A stretch of DNA of 64,000 nucleotides from Alviniconcha marisindica. Taxonomy: Eukaryota > Mollusca > Gastropoda > Provannidae. The position numbers and the translations under genes are program-made. Positions 25,291-37,659 of this stretch are shown one piece after another. The stretch lies in assembly GCA_018857735.1 (NCBI GenBank), contig JABMCL010000737.1, positions 1,300,001 through 1,364,000 on the forward strand, read 5' to 3'. The first letter of the stretch is position 1; the number at the start of each line of letters is the position of its first letter. The notes beneath the pieces are model-generated. The model was not told the origin of the DNA, searched no databases, and saw only the letters and a program-made list of their open reading frames with translations.

Positions 25291-28200
25291 CTACTTCATG
25301 AGCGGTCGGCTGGCCTCATCTTCAATGCACTTGTTGGCGCGATATTTCTGGACCTCGCTCATGTAGCGCGACCATGCGTCACTGCCCTTGGCTTCGGGAC
25401 CCTGCAAAAAGTCACTGAAGAAATGAGTGGGTTCCTTGTCTTCCCAGCTGTTTAGACACACTGCGACACACTCACCAACTTCCTACACGTTGCATCCAAG
25501 CAGAGTTAGACAATCCAGCTTCAGACCGGTGGTCCACTGTTGCACTGGGCTATGTGGAAGTGGGTTTTGTTCTTATGTCATCACTCATCACTATCACCTT
25601 TACCTCAGTTATTCCACCACTGCAATTTTAGTCTGACAGTCACGGTAGCAGTGTATTGTCATAGCTATTGACGTTTTTTTCCTGCTGATAAAACATATAT
25701 GTCATGATGTGATAGACAAGACCGAGATTTTATCTCTTGCACAGTCATGGGGTACACAAGCAAAATGATGCCACCCACTAATCCATTTGGTTTCACTTAC
25801 AGTATTCCCAGTTAGGCTGATGAAAAATAATACATGTATTAAAAATTAACAACAGCCATCTCAAATATGAAGGAAAACATGTTTTTTCCAGGGCTTGGGT
25901 TTATTTTTCCTAGTCTATGTCTGTTGCCAGTCTGACACATGGACTATGCCCCTGAGCGTGATCATCTGCAAACACTGAATTGAAAATAAACATTCTGTTT
26001 TACTTAAACATTTTTGCAGTCAAAATTTAAAGATATTTTGGAGCAAGGAATCACTTCCTTTCACTTTTTGGATGTCTGTGATACAAGATGTGTTAACAAG
26101 TGCATCACTGCAAATTCCAAGATTACGTTATTATGTCATCAGAGAAATGAAATAGGTGTAGCAAGCAATTTCATATAAATTTATAACTAGCCATTTTATT
26201 ATCCCAAGAAAATAATGCATTCATGGACCTGTTCAAAATGCATAGCTTAAATTCAAACCCACTCATTAGATTTTCTGATGCCACGACATTTTGCACACGT
26301 ACATTGAGCACACATCAACGTCGCTGGTTTTGCAGATGAGCAATCTCAAGAATGAGAGTACTTTTTGTTTTTTGTGGAAAGACTAATGACCATTCTGTTA
26401 CACTTGCAGCATGAAGGTACCATATCAATATATATTTGCACTCTACAAATCTTTGTCATCATCATCCATTTCATATTCTTAGTATATATATATATATATT
26501 CGCACTCTACAAGTCTTTGTCATCATCATCATCATCTTCCATTTCATATTCTTAGTATATATTCACACTCTACAAGTTTTTGTCATCATCATCATCATCC
26601 ATTTCATATTCTTAGTATATTCGCACTCTACAAGTCTTTGTCATCATCATCATCACCCATTTCATATTCTTAGTATATTTGCACTCTACAAGTCTTTGTC
26701 ATCATCATCATCATCCATGTCATATTCTTGCATCAACTCAACGTCAAGCTGCTGACGTCAGTCTCAAGAATGGCATCCACAGATGATTGAGAATAACCAT
26801 GTCTCAGCACTGCAACTGGTATATTTACACAGGTCTGTGAGATGTGATAAATTTTGACAGGAAATGAGAGAAAGAGTGACTGGAGTTCTGTGGAGAGTAG
26901 GCTATTTCAATATCATACCAAAATAAAATCACACATCAACACCAAATTTTCTCCAAGTAGTATTGAAATATTTATTCAACACAGTATTACCTGGAAATAA
27001 AGAGAAAAAGCATAATAAAAAATCTGAAAAGGAAACAAAAAAAGGAAAACAAAAGTGACCAATGATCATAAAGTACAACTAAAACTGCATGACTCACCAC
27101 ATCTGCTGCCTCCTTCTTTGGCTTCTGCACCACACCGGTCTTTAGAATTTTGGATATCCGCCGCTTGGCAATCTGAGGATAGAAAGCACTAGCACCATCA
27201 GGTACTGCTCCAGCATGTTTAGGATGAGAACAAACGAGTGCTAATGAAATCTGCCTCTCAGCCACTCGTCTCCTGACCATGCCCCAAAGTGTCACGCCAC
27301 ACCTTTCCTTCCAGCACAATGCTCTACAAACAATGACAAGCACCAACGTCACTGTCACAGCAGATCAAACTTGCCCAGGCTTTTCAGCTTCCAGTTTCCA
27401 GCTGATCATGTGTCATCAGGTGTCATTAATAATAAAAATTACTGCAATGTCATCAGAACTGAAAGCAGTCCTGTGAATCCTACTGTCTCATAATTATCTG
27501 TGGACTCACACTGTCACAGTAAGTGAGTAAGTACCAGAGCTGACAAAACTGCAAAGTCCACAGCTCTGGAAACTGATGACAACAAACTCAGGCTCCATAA
27601 ATTAATGAATAAGCTGAAAAGAATCAGTTACAATTTTACATACATTACACACATGTAAAAATAACCACTGAGCAAAGAATTTCTACTATTGTCACTGCAA
27701 ACCAAAATGAACCAGGTCATTTGTGGTTTGTGTAAACTCTGACTATTCTAAAACTTTAATCTACAAGGTCAGCTCAGCCAAATGAATTCTATGTGCTTTT
27801 TTATTACCATGGCTTGTGGGATAGGAAATGAACATGGTTTTGTCTTTAATCTCTCTGTATTGTATAAGTCATCAATTATTTCATTAGAAAGGAAACCAAA
27901 AATATGTCAAATCTCATCTTCTTTTGTAAAAAATATTGTAGCTTTGAATCTGTGAGGTAATGTTTAAAAAAAGAGATATAACTGTAACATTAAATTATTA
28001 TAATATTAACGGCACATGCCATGGTTCACTTCAAACATTTCAATTTTCTATTGATCATTGACATGATTAATATCAAAACTATAAAACTTAAAGTGTACCC
28101 AGCACAGTGACAGTGCAGCAAATAAAAAGCTACCACTTAGGTCTTGCCAAATTGTGCATAAACTTAGATACCAGAAAGCAGAAAATGGATGGTGCAATAC

Positions 28201-30645
28201 CAACAATTTCAGGACTGACAAAAAACATGCACACACAGTGGCACAACAAAAATTGAACTAAAAAAGGGGAATGTTCAGGAAATCAATAGAAAATTTCCAT
28301 TTTCAGAAAAGTCATAAATGTATGAATATAATGCAATTTGTTTGCAATGGAACAGAATCAGACTGTGACTGTGTGAGTGACAGTGAAACACATATCATGA
28401 CTCATGTATACACTATAGATGCAAGTTCAAACTGATAAAGAGAAACTGAAGAATGGTATTGTTAGGTTTAGCCATTTTAAATATGGCACAGTGTTCTGTT
28501 GTGACAAAAATTCCAAGTGAAGTTTTGCACAGTTTTGTAACTGGGGCAAGATATATTTATGGAGTATTTGATTAAAACAAGACATTTTCTTTCTTTCATT
28601 CTTGCTTTCTTTGTAATACACTAATTGAATCAATGACTGAATGAATGGCAACATTATCATGGTAGAGGAACACTTAATTCATAACAGAGAAAAAAGCAGA
28701 AAGATGGGAAGTGTGTGTGTTGGGGTGGAGGGGAGTGGGGGAGTGGAGGGAGTGACAGAAGTGAAACAATTTCAACAAGAGCATGGATACGCAGCAATAT
28801 TTCCTTACAACAGGCAGTCCGCAGGAAGTGGCTGCCAGTGTTGGCGCTGCGGCAGAGGAACTGACAGTGACACTAGTAGCAGCAACAGCAGCAACAGCAG
28901 GTGTTTCGCTACACTCAGTAGCATCACCGGAGTTTGAATCTCCAGACTGCGGCACAGAATTCGCTGCCTGCATTTGCTGCCGAAACAGCTCTATGAAACT
29001 GCCGTCATTCTGGAACTGATTCTGCAGTGCAGGACGGGCTGGAGCTGCCGGCTGAACGGAAGTGGGTCCCCAGGGGCTGGATGAAGAATAATGCTGCTGC
29101 TTTGGTGGCCGCGGAGGTGGTACCCACGGCACAGTAGTTAACGAACGCAGGTGCTCTGGTAGTGGTGGTGGTACCCATGGGGTTTCTTTTGGACTGCGGC
29201 TCCTGATCCTGTCATGGTCACGCTCCCGTCGATGCCTGTCTCGATCTGAATCTCGATGTCGCCTGTCACGACCAGAGTCTCTGTACCTCCTGTCACGGTC
29301 TCGATCTCGACTCCTGCTTCGCCTCTTCGACTAGTGTGAGTGCATAGAAAAGGAACATCATAAAAAATTATCATTGCATTTGTAAGTGTTGTAAGTAAAG
29401 TTCTACTAATGCAAAGGTAGGAGAATGAAAAATCAGCTGGAACTGAACATACTGTAAAACGATACCTTTACTAATCGTAATACCAATAGTAATACAACTA
29501 AACTTTTACTACTACTAGTACTAGCATTACAGTACTCATTACTAACTTACTAAGTAGTATGTTAATTACAATTATTATACAAGTACTAGTACTACCAATG
29601 ATGATGAAGAAGTAAAGCTTCATGTCCTCAGATGTCAGTTGACATTAGGGACAAATTGTGACTAATGCCGAAGCACGGTTCAATGTTGCTTTAAGTCCAC
29701 AGAAACCATTTATAAGGCTCGTTAGGACAGAAAGCCCAAGACAACCACCTGGACTTTCACACAGCTCCTGAACTCTGACTAGTACTAACTACTACCATTA
29801 CACCTATGGTATAAGTTCCATAACTTACTATAAGTAACTTTTTTTCCTCTCTCTCTCTTAACATTACTTGTCATTAGTTAAATCTGTTAATTAATTTATA
29901 ACTTCCTAAAGGAGCTAAACCTTCCCAAAAGATGTTAGACTGTAAAAGTACTAAACCAAACTAGAATTTGTAGAACCAGAAGCACAGTAGAACAAAATGT
30001 AAAACTAGAGCAAGCTTGCAGAAGATATTAAGATCATAAAACAAACAAAAATCCTGTATAAACTGATCAAGGACACCATTTCATTCAAACAGTTCCACTG
30101 ATAATTTGTCAAAGCTAGAATTAGAAAGTAGAATAGTATAAGTAGAAAGCAGGTTTTATGATTATGAATCAGCAGAAGGACTGGATTTAAATTCTAACTA
30201 GTAACACTAACACAGTGACAGGTGTTTAAAAATTAGTGTAAGACATACCTCCTACTGTCCCAGTGTTTATTTTAAAGTAAGTTTTAGAAATGCTAATTAT
30301 ATCAAGATCGTAATTCATATATTAGCAGTTAGTAATACTAAATAGTATTAATCAGCATATAATGTATAATATAATAATAATAATAGCAGACTATTTACGG
30401 CACCCCATCTCTTAAGACTAAAAGCCTGGGGCATTTACAAAAGGGCTACAGATGCTGGTATTCACAACATTCATTCATAGAGCCAGAGTCACACACACAC
30501 ACACAATGTATACAAACACATGAGTACACCTGTATGTGCACACAATTGTATGCATGCATGCAACACCCACCCCACCCACACATACTGATCTGACATGAAT
30601 ACATATTTATATACATGCATGCACACACACACACACACACACACA

Positions 30646-30684
<39 letters not shown>

Positions 30685-31848
30685 TATGATTATCATGTGT
30701 ACGTGTGCATTACACATGTTTATTTATGGTGGATTTTGTAAAAAAGAGAAGAATGAAAATGACAAATCAGCAAGCAGAAGAGAACAAGTGGCATTTCAGT
30801 TTTGACTTAAGACTAAGAGAGTGAAATGTCATTCCCAAGATCCAACCATCAAGAAACTTGTACATTTATCTAATTACATTTACACTTATAGCAACTTGTC
30901 ATGACAGCTGTATTATACTTGATAATATAAACTGATCAATAATGACAATGGCACTGAGTCTATAGTACGTTCAAAGTTTTATTTTACAGTAAAGTGAAAA
31001 ATTTATCAACTGTAACAAAAACTTACACGGCGTTCTGATTTGTCTTGATCATCTCCATACCCTTGGTCTTCTCGGTAAGTTTTCCGTTCATAAGAATGTC
31101 TGTCATGATACTTGTCATCAGAATATCCATGATCACTTGACTTGGAAGATTTGCTTTTACGCTCTGATCTTTCTTCAGAATATCTTTCATCTTTTGACCT
31201 GGAACTTTTTTCATCGTGCCTAGAAACACCGTCTGCATGTGCATAATCACTGGACTTTGATGAATACTTGTCATGACGCCGTGGAGATCTCGACAGTCGC
31301 GTGTCTCTTGATCGTCTGTTGTCATAAACAGTCGATTCCCGACCAGGACTTGGACGCATGCGATGTGATTCTCTAAAATCACGGTCAACGTTGGCACTGA
31401 CACTGCGTGCATCATCTATACTGTTCGCATTATACGGCACGTAATCTGAATGCCATTGGTCAACGAAATTTGTTCCACCTTCTGTGGGAAGGCTTGACTT
31501 AAAGGTTGGCGAGTACTGTCTTCTGTCTCTAAAGTCGTCATCGTTCGTTGCTGGGGGGCGACCTTCTCTGCGTGAACCAAGGTAAAATGATGAGGATGGC
31601 ATCTGTTGTTCCACTTCAATACCACTGCTGAAGTTGTGCACTCCAAGATTTGCGTCTCTGTCTGAGCCGCTGGGACCATAAAAAACACGCTCCCCGTATG
31701 CTTCAGTGTAGCCAGAACTAGGCAGTCTAGGGCCTGATCCAGAATACCGCGGTGAGCAGTCACTTCCAAGTGTGTCTCTGTACTCTGCATCGTACCTTCT
31801 CTCGGGGAAAAGGCTGCCCGAAAACTCCTGACCGCTATAAGACGCCAT
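25291..31848 (-). CDS. TRIR: TRIR (C19orf43) homologue with long RS-rich N-terminus, 4 coding exons
   Basis: Coding exons on the minus strand are 31027-31848, 28809-29330, 27098-27172 and 25291-25401, all joined in phase 0. Donors read GTAAGT, GTAAGG and GTGAGT; acceptors end TAG, CAG and CAG. The product is about 509 residues. Residues 1-274 (exon 1) are rich in Ser, Arg, Tyr and Asp. Exon 2 opens with an Arg/Asp/Ser-rich run, then two PWVPPP motifs, then NDGSFIELFRQQMQ, which matches the NDGSFLELFKRKM block of vertebrate TRIR. Exon 3 holds KRR..LKTGVV, matching GKRRG..LKTGIV. Exon 4 holds SDAWSRYMSEVQKYRA and ends SRPLMK, matching the TRIR end KGDAWAKYMAEVKKYK..RPLVK. Human TRIR is described as a nuclear exoribonuclease that binds telomerase RNA and is about 176 residues, so this protein is almost three times as long. 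The ATG at 31848 is chosen because the frame upstream offers only a TTG. The RS-like region suggests a link to splicing or nuclear speckles, which is inference. Confidence 0.85.
26425..26725. repeat. Minisatellite in TRIR intron 3, ~55-60 bp units
   Basis: Five units contain GCACTCTACAAGTCTTTGTC, (ATC)n and CATTTCATATTCTTAGTATA. The inner ATC and AT runs vary in length, so this is a minisatellite with nested microsatellites. Confidence 0.92.
29602..29778 (-). mobile_element. Interspersed repeat E, copy 3, in TRIR intron 1
   Basis: CTTCATGTCCTCAGATGTCA, GACTAATGCCGAAGCACGG, AAGTCCACAGAAACC and TTCACACAGCTCCTGAACTC match the copies at 4474 and 13868. Confidence 0.82.
30490..30680. repeat. CA-rich microsatellite in TRIR intron 1
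   Basis: Several CA runs with ATGCATGC spacers, densest at 30618-30672. Confidence 0.93.
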
Positions 31849-32011
31849 ATTTACAACAATTTCCTGACAGTGAATGAGAAAGCTTCTCTGATTGGTCCAG
31901 ATATTTCTAACCAACCAAACGTCACGTTGGAAAATCGTTTACATCCGGGGTGGGACACGGCAAATTCGTCAAAGTCATATGAAAATATAAACTTCAAAAG
32001 TTATTCACAAC
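31849..32011. promoter_or_regulatory. Short bidirectional promoter region between TRIR and NDUFAF2
   Basis: Only 163 bases separate the two divergent start codons, and this stretch must also contain both 5' UTRs. An inverted CCAAT box (GATTGGT) lies at 31890-31896, 42 bases upstream of the TRIR start. A CpG-containing stretch (ACATCCGGGGTGGGACACGG) lies around 31943-31962 on the NDUFAF2 side. No TATA box is obvious on either strand. This is the usual layout of a housekeeping bidirectional promoter. Upstream non-coding exons for either gene cannot be ruled out. Confidence 0.6.
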
Positions 32012-32694
32012 ATGTCACGGGCAGGTGGACTCATAAGTAGAATCTTCAGAGGACTCGTTGCTTCACGACAGCAAAACACGAGACTCGTTGGCGTAGATCA
32101 CCTTGGCAACAAATATTACGAGAAAGACCCGGGTTTGTTGGTTCGTTGGTTCGTAGCAGACGATTTTTTCTCGCTGCGTGGCTGTAAGCTGTCACCTGCA
32201 CTTTTGGTAGAGTGACCGAGGTCTTTTACAATTACATGCTGCTAAGGTTGCTTCGGGGGAAACATTGTAAAGGGGTACATATTTTCTGTGCAATAACCTT
32301 CAAGATAATTTATATGCTCGCATGATTAATCTCGCAGTGGAGTGCTCGCAAGAAAGAAAACCTTCACGTGTGTGTGTATATTTCATTATTTGCAAACTGA
32401 CATTTACTGTTTGGTTTACTTGTTTACAAACCTTCATCAGTGAACCAGTCATTCTGGTTTGTAATTACCGATGATGCATACGATGTGTGATGTTCTGAGC
32501 TAGCAAAAATGCTGTGGAATGTAACAAAATATGCCTGTGATCCAGTGATTGGTTCGATAGTTTGTAAGCATTGTTTTGAAGGAAGAAATGTAATTTGTAT
32601 AGTGTGTTACTGTTAGTAATTACAGTATGAATAATGTATGGTATTGTAAAGTTATTTTGGTTCATTTTTTTATGAGCCCAGGGGATGAATCCTT

Positions 32695-32758
<64 letters not shown>

Positions 32759-33660
32759 TGAAGGTGCAGTTGTACCCAAAACTACTTCTGGTAAATATAG
32801 ATAAATTTTATGATAAGACCTGATTAATTTTGTTGATTACATTCAAGTAGGAGTCTGTATAATATGGAACTCTTTGAAGGCAAAACTTGCAGAAAAGAAT
32901 TGCAATTACAATTTGCACAGTAATTTGCAAACATACATAGCAAGCATACATGTGCACTCTGCTGCATATAAAACAGAAAGGTAGACATGTATATATAAAA
33001 TTTATAGCTGACCAGTCTGTATCAGAATTGTTTGATGATGATGTTGCAGATGCAAAAAGAAACCGCAAAGGGGCACGATGGGTGGAATGTGTTGATCAGG
33101 AAAAAGACCCTACATTCATTCCTGAACTACCTACAGAATGGGAAACTGTGAGTGGACAAATATTTTTTGCCTTTGACCCACATGGGAAAATGATTCCATA
33201 ATGTCCGGTCAAGTTCAGTTATGTATGCATGGTGTTTGTTATATACTTGGACAAGATATATATATATAATATATAGCACATAATTATGTATAATTTATGG
33301 CTTTTAACTGTTCTACATTCAACTTAAGAGAGAGATTTGGTATGCTTTCTGCCAATAGTATTTTTGTCTTTTGTTAATGACTTTTACTACAACTATACAA
33401 GCAAGCAAATTAGCAAGAAGACCATTTAAAATATGTAAGATGATATTATTATTAATGATCTCTTCTGTGCTAACTTCTTTACAACTCTGTGCAAGCAAGA
33501 CCATTGAAAATAAGTAGGATGGTATTAATGTTAATGGCTTCTTCTGAGTTGCATCTATTGAGGCATGTTTTGGTGACCTCGACTTGATATCAGCCCTCTC
33601 TCTCTCTGTCTCTCTCTCTTCACTTGATATCAGCTCGCTCTCTCTCTCCCTCTCCCTCTG

Positions 33661-33728
<68 letters not shown>

Positions 33729-33737
33729 CACACACAC

Positions 33738-33778
<41 letters not shown>

Positions 33779-34958
33779 TCACTCCATACACCTCTGAGAA
33801 TACACAAAACTGTTAACAGGAGTTTTATGTATGAATATTTTCACTCAGTCATGATGAATGTAAAGTAAAGGTGTGAGGTTTTGTGAAGTCTCCTTTCTTC
33901 ATGGCAGGAACCTCAAACAAGCAAAGAAAACCACAACAAAATCTGTGCTATACATGTTCATTTTGTACTTTGTTTCAGCCTGGCTCAGGAGAAGGCGAAA
34001 TACACCTCCAACCCAGGAGGTATTATCTTTTCTTTCTGCAAGATCCAAACACATATAAGGTTCAAAAGAATACTATTTATTAGGACAAAACACAACATGT
34101 GAATTGTAGCGTAATAAAGGGGGTTACCCTGAAAATTTGCATGTTGTGTTTTGTCCTAATAAATAGCATTATTTTGAGCCTTTTATATGTTTGGATCTTG
34201 TTTTAGAATGCTAGCAGTCATTCTTGTTTCAGATTTTGTTACTTTCTACACATCACCTAGGTCCATGTTATATGTTGAGCTGAGGCATTTGACGAGCTTT
34301 GGATCAATAACATGGTCACCAAAATACCCCTATATTTCTGCTTGTATATAATTTCCCTCTTCACCATTTTGCTTGTACAAGTTTCCATAATCATATTTTG
34401 GTTCTTCATACATTTTTGTCCATTTTGTTTCTTTGTGCATTTTTTAATTTTTTATATATTTTTTATCAATTGATCTTAATCATTGTCTTGTCAGAGGCAA
34501 TAATATTACCTAGATCCTTTTTTTTATGCAATATTTATTAGCTATGTATTATGAGTGATGTGATGCTGTAGTGTGCTTTGAGCTTGCTTTTAGAACTGGG
34601 ACAATCCCATTATAAATTTTATAAAATGTATTATTAGTAGTAGTATTTCTGTACATTTGGTTTTAAGTGCGTTGTCTGTTCTGTATCGACAGGAGCTGGA
34701 CAGCAATTATGCCATGATGGTGCGAACACAACGCAGGGCCAAAGAGCTGGAAGAGACTGTGGGAATGGTAGTGATATTACAATGATTGTCTTAATAATGG
34801 TACACTTAGTGCCTGCCCTATGCCTCTAACAGTTTTACAGTGAAAACCAACTTCTATGTAGGCTACCTCTGTGTGTGTATGTGTGTGTGTACAACCTCTC
34901 TGTGTGTGTATGTGTGTGTGTATCTATATCTACATATATATATATATGTCATTCAACT

Positions 34959-35022
<64 letters not shown>

Positions 35023-37444
35023 GTTAGGGGAAGGTGGAGGGGTGCTAAAGAACAAGTGATCACAGAAGAAAGGATGAGTGGGGGACAGAATTTGAACAGT
35101 TGAGTTGCAAGAGATGTGAGAAAATGTAGGGTTTGAGATTGCTTTTGAAGAAGAAAGGGTTGCATTGTGTCTGACAGAGTATGGCAGTTCACTCCAAACG
35201 TGGCGTCCATAGGAGAGAAACTACAGAAACTGGCTGTTTCCTGGTGTACCAGTTGTTATTTGGAAGCTTATGTGTGTGAGGTGGAATAGATAACATATGC
35301 CCTGCATGATAGCAGATTCAAGCTCCAAGAGCAAGGGTGAATTGTTTCATCCACTTCTGCGGTATTGCATTTGTTGGAACTTGCACAGAAACTGCAAATG
35401 AAAGAACAGAAGAGGTTCAAATCAAAGATTCTGCCATCTCTGACCTTTCACTTAACCTGTTTCAACCCGGTGCTGATTAGTTGTTTCAGCATTACGCAGC
35501 TGAACATGCTGAGCGTCACCCAGTATATTCAATTGTTCATTGACAGAAAAATTAATGCATTACATAGGGTGAATGAGTGTGTATTTGACCGTTTTTATTA
35601 ACCTGCCACATGGGCAGCCACACACCACCTTCAGAGGATTTATCTCCATTTCTGGAGGGTGGATTCTGTTGTGCAAGGAGTTTATCACAGCTGAAGATAG
35701 TCTCCAAAGAACGATGCAGTGCATAACAACATTTTAATGTAGTCTTTGTGTCACTGGTGTCGGTCAGTTGTGACAGCTTATTTGTTAAAAGCTTGCTCTT
35801 CATCTAGCAGAAACAGAACATGTTCAACATGCTGCAATGTGCTTTCGGCCCAGAGGTGAATTTTTTTAGCACGTGCAGCATGCTGTGGTTAATGCGACTG
35901 CATGACAAAATTTGTGGGAGGTTGCAGTTTCTCCTAGAGGTGCAAAAGCAATGTGCGGCAGAGCTTGTGCACATTGACAGGGGTTATGGGCCAGTTGGCT
36001 AACATACTGGGTCGTAAATCCACTGGCCAGGGTTCGATTCCTGGTGGCAGCAGAGTGAGGGACAGTTGTTCAGTTCTATTAAGTCAGCACTTGAGCAGAC
36101 TCGGTAGTGTATGGCACACACGGAAATCAGTGCACATGCATGTTCTAGATTCCATTCCATGTTTTGATGAGAGAAGTCCTGGCACTGGGTTGGGAACACA
36201 CAGATAATATCATCATTGATCACTTTTATACAGCACTATTCTCTGCCACGTTTTGATGAGAGATGTCCCGGCAGTGGCTTGGGAACACACAGATAATATC
36301 ATTGATGATCATTTTTATACAGCGCTATTCTCTGCTCTTGAGCAGACTCTGCTTCACATGTTCTCTTGAGTGTAGACCGGGTTATTTTAGTGTCGCCATA
36401 ATCCATCAAACTTGGACACTGATTACAGGATTAAAGATTGAAGATGTGCGTAGGTAATCTTTTTGCGTGTGAATATATTGCAAAATAATCAGTGGCTGCT
36501 CCAAATGGAAGAAGACTGAAAAGAAGGCGACTTCAGAGAACAGTGCACCAGAGTTTATCGTCTTTAGAGCAGCCGAAATGGTTATTTTCTTTTCTTCAGG
36601 GTATGGCGCCTGGCAGTTTATTTCTGTGATCCTTGCTTGAGCCTCATTAGAGCCTTCAAGCCTAGGGTCTTTAACTTTGTTGCTGATTGCAGGCAAGCAG
36701 TACAAAGGCCGATGCTGATGCTGCGGTGCCTTACACAGAAAGAGTTACACAAGATTCCTTTAGGAGTGAGTTGCATTTGTTAAAATCATACACTTAATAA
36801 TAATAATAATAGATAACTTTTGTATAGCACTATTCTCTGGTGGACACAAACTCACTGTGCTTTACAACATTCTCCAACATTTTTCTAAGTTTCAGAAACA
36901 TAATACATATAATTATGACGACTAAGAATGTATAATATACAAGGACATGCGCCATATGAGAAGCAGCAAAATATAAAGAAAAGGAATCATTATATTACTC
37001 CCTACCCTTGCTTGGATGTTTTTGATGGTTGGATTTTTACACTGCCTCTTCTCGAGATCTTGTGCACCAGTGGACAGCTTTTTAGAAACAAAATTGTGTC
37101 AAGAACTGTTGTTGTTGTTGTTTTATATGTATTTTTCCTCAAGCAGTGTGTGAGAGGAGGGTGCAGCAAACAAGCTTTCATTACTGGGAGCAGGACCATA
37201 GCAACTTAAACTATGCAGAATATGCAACAGTTGTGAACAAAGCACATTTCTTCTTTAAGAAGTGTACAAAAAGTGTGAGGTGCAAATGAAAAATGTTAAC
37301 CTTTCAATATTGGCTGTAGAACTGTGCAGACATGAACCATTTTTGTAATGTAACATCATGTTGTTTTCAGGCAAATTTCCTCAGTATGATGACCTGGAGC
37401 TAAGGCCAGGCCAGCTTCAGGACAAAAATCCACCTAAAAAATGA
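32012..37444 (+). CDS. NDUFAF2: NDUFAF2, complex I assembly factor 2 (mimitin), 6 exons
   Basis: Exons are 32012-32132, 33050-33147 (or to 33151), 33979-34019, 34693-34767, 36693-36765 and 37371-37444, ending in TGA. The protein is about 160 residues; human NDUFAF2 is 169. Family hallmarks are visible: VGVDHLGNKYYEK near residue 30, RWVEC followed by LPTEWE, and WLRRRRNTPPTQEE (human EWEAWIRRTRKTPPTMEE). The C-terminus PQYDDLELRPGQLQDKNPPK is acidic and proline-rich with no clear human match. NDUFAF2 is a paralogue of the complex I subunit NDUFA12 and acts in mitochondria as a chaperone late in complex I assembly. The ATG at 32012 is the only reasonable start. One oddity: the strong donor ACT|GTGAGT ending exon 2 leaves phase 0, but exon 3 needs one carried base. 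Only the weaker GTGGAC donor four bases later restores the frame, giving WETVTWLRR. The gene is head-to-head with TRIR. Confidence 0.88.
32698..32757. repeat. (TG)n in NDUFAF2 intron 1
   Basis: About 29 perfect TG units. Confidence 0.97.
33596..33778. repeat. CT / CA / AT compound microsatellite in NDUFAF2 intron 2
   Basis: A CT-rich part with two CACTTGATATCAGC-type insertions, a (CT)n, a short (CA)n, then (AT)n. Confidence 0.96.
34041..34240. mobile_element. Foldback MITE in NDUFAF2 intron 3
   Basis: The left arm GATCCAAACACATATAAGGT..TATTTATTAGGACAAAACAC is mirrored by CATGTTGTGTTTTGTCCTAA..CCTTTTATATGTTTGGATC. The arms are about 60 bases around a 40-base loop. A further flank, GCTAGCAGTCATTCTTGTTT, is shared with copies at 40491-40736 and 61679-62277. 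It starts 22 bases after the exon 3 donor. Confidence 0.85.
34967..35020. repeat. (CA)n in NDUFAF2 intron 4
   Basis: About 27 perfect CA units, preceded by TG and TA stretches at 34873-34948. Confidence 0.96.
35978..36345 (+). mobile_element. SINE-D, tRNA-like head with duplicated tail, NDUFAF2 intron 4
   Basis: The head GGGCCAGTTGGCTAACATAC and the later GGGTTCGATTCCTGGTGGCA look like A and B boxes. The tail segment TTTTGATGAGAGAAGTCCTGG..GGGAACACACAGATAATATC..ATACAGCACTATTCTCTG occurs twice in tandem (36163-36246 and 36249-36335). It is not a tRNA gene because no acceptor stem closes. Confidence 0.65.
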
Positions 37445-37652
37445 CAGGACCTACTACACATGGCACAAGTGATGGCAGAATGGACTGTGGAGATGCAAGA
37501 ATCCAAAATTCAAGGAAACTAAGAGCACTGTGTTGATGAAACCTCTATAAGCAAAGGATGCAAAAGTAAAGGCCCAAATCGCTGATGATAACTTGTCGCT
37601 GGCAGGCAAGTACACATAAGGTGGTTACACTCCACCAAGGTTGTGTCCTCAA

Positions 37653-37658
37653 ATAAAA
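37653..37658 (+). promoter_or_regulatory. Candidate polyadenylation signal AATAAA of NDUFAF2
   Basis: This is the first AATAAA after the NDUFAF2 stop, about 210 bases downstream. A TG-rich stretch follows about 90 bases later (37750-37790). The use of this site is inferred. Confidence 0.5.
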
Positions 37659-37659
37659 A

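Noticed and set aside
28674..28808. C-terminal extension of TRIR exon 2 past 28809
   Set aside because: The GTAAGG donor at 28808 is strong and later exons carry the conserved TRIR blocks; the read-through is intronic.
31849..31914. Upstream extension of the TRIR frame to 31914
   Set aside because: It would start at TTG and run into the shared promoter; the ATG at 31848 is a normal start.
36000..36052. tRNA gene
   Set aside because: B box present but no closed cloverleaf; followed by a duplicated SINE tail.
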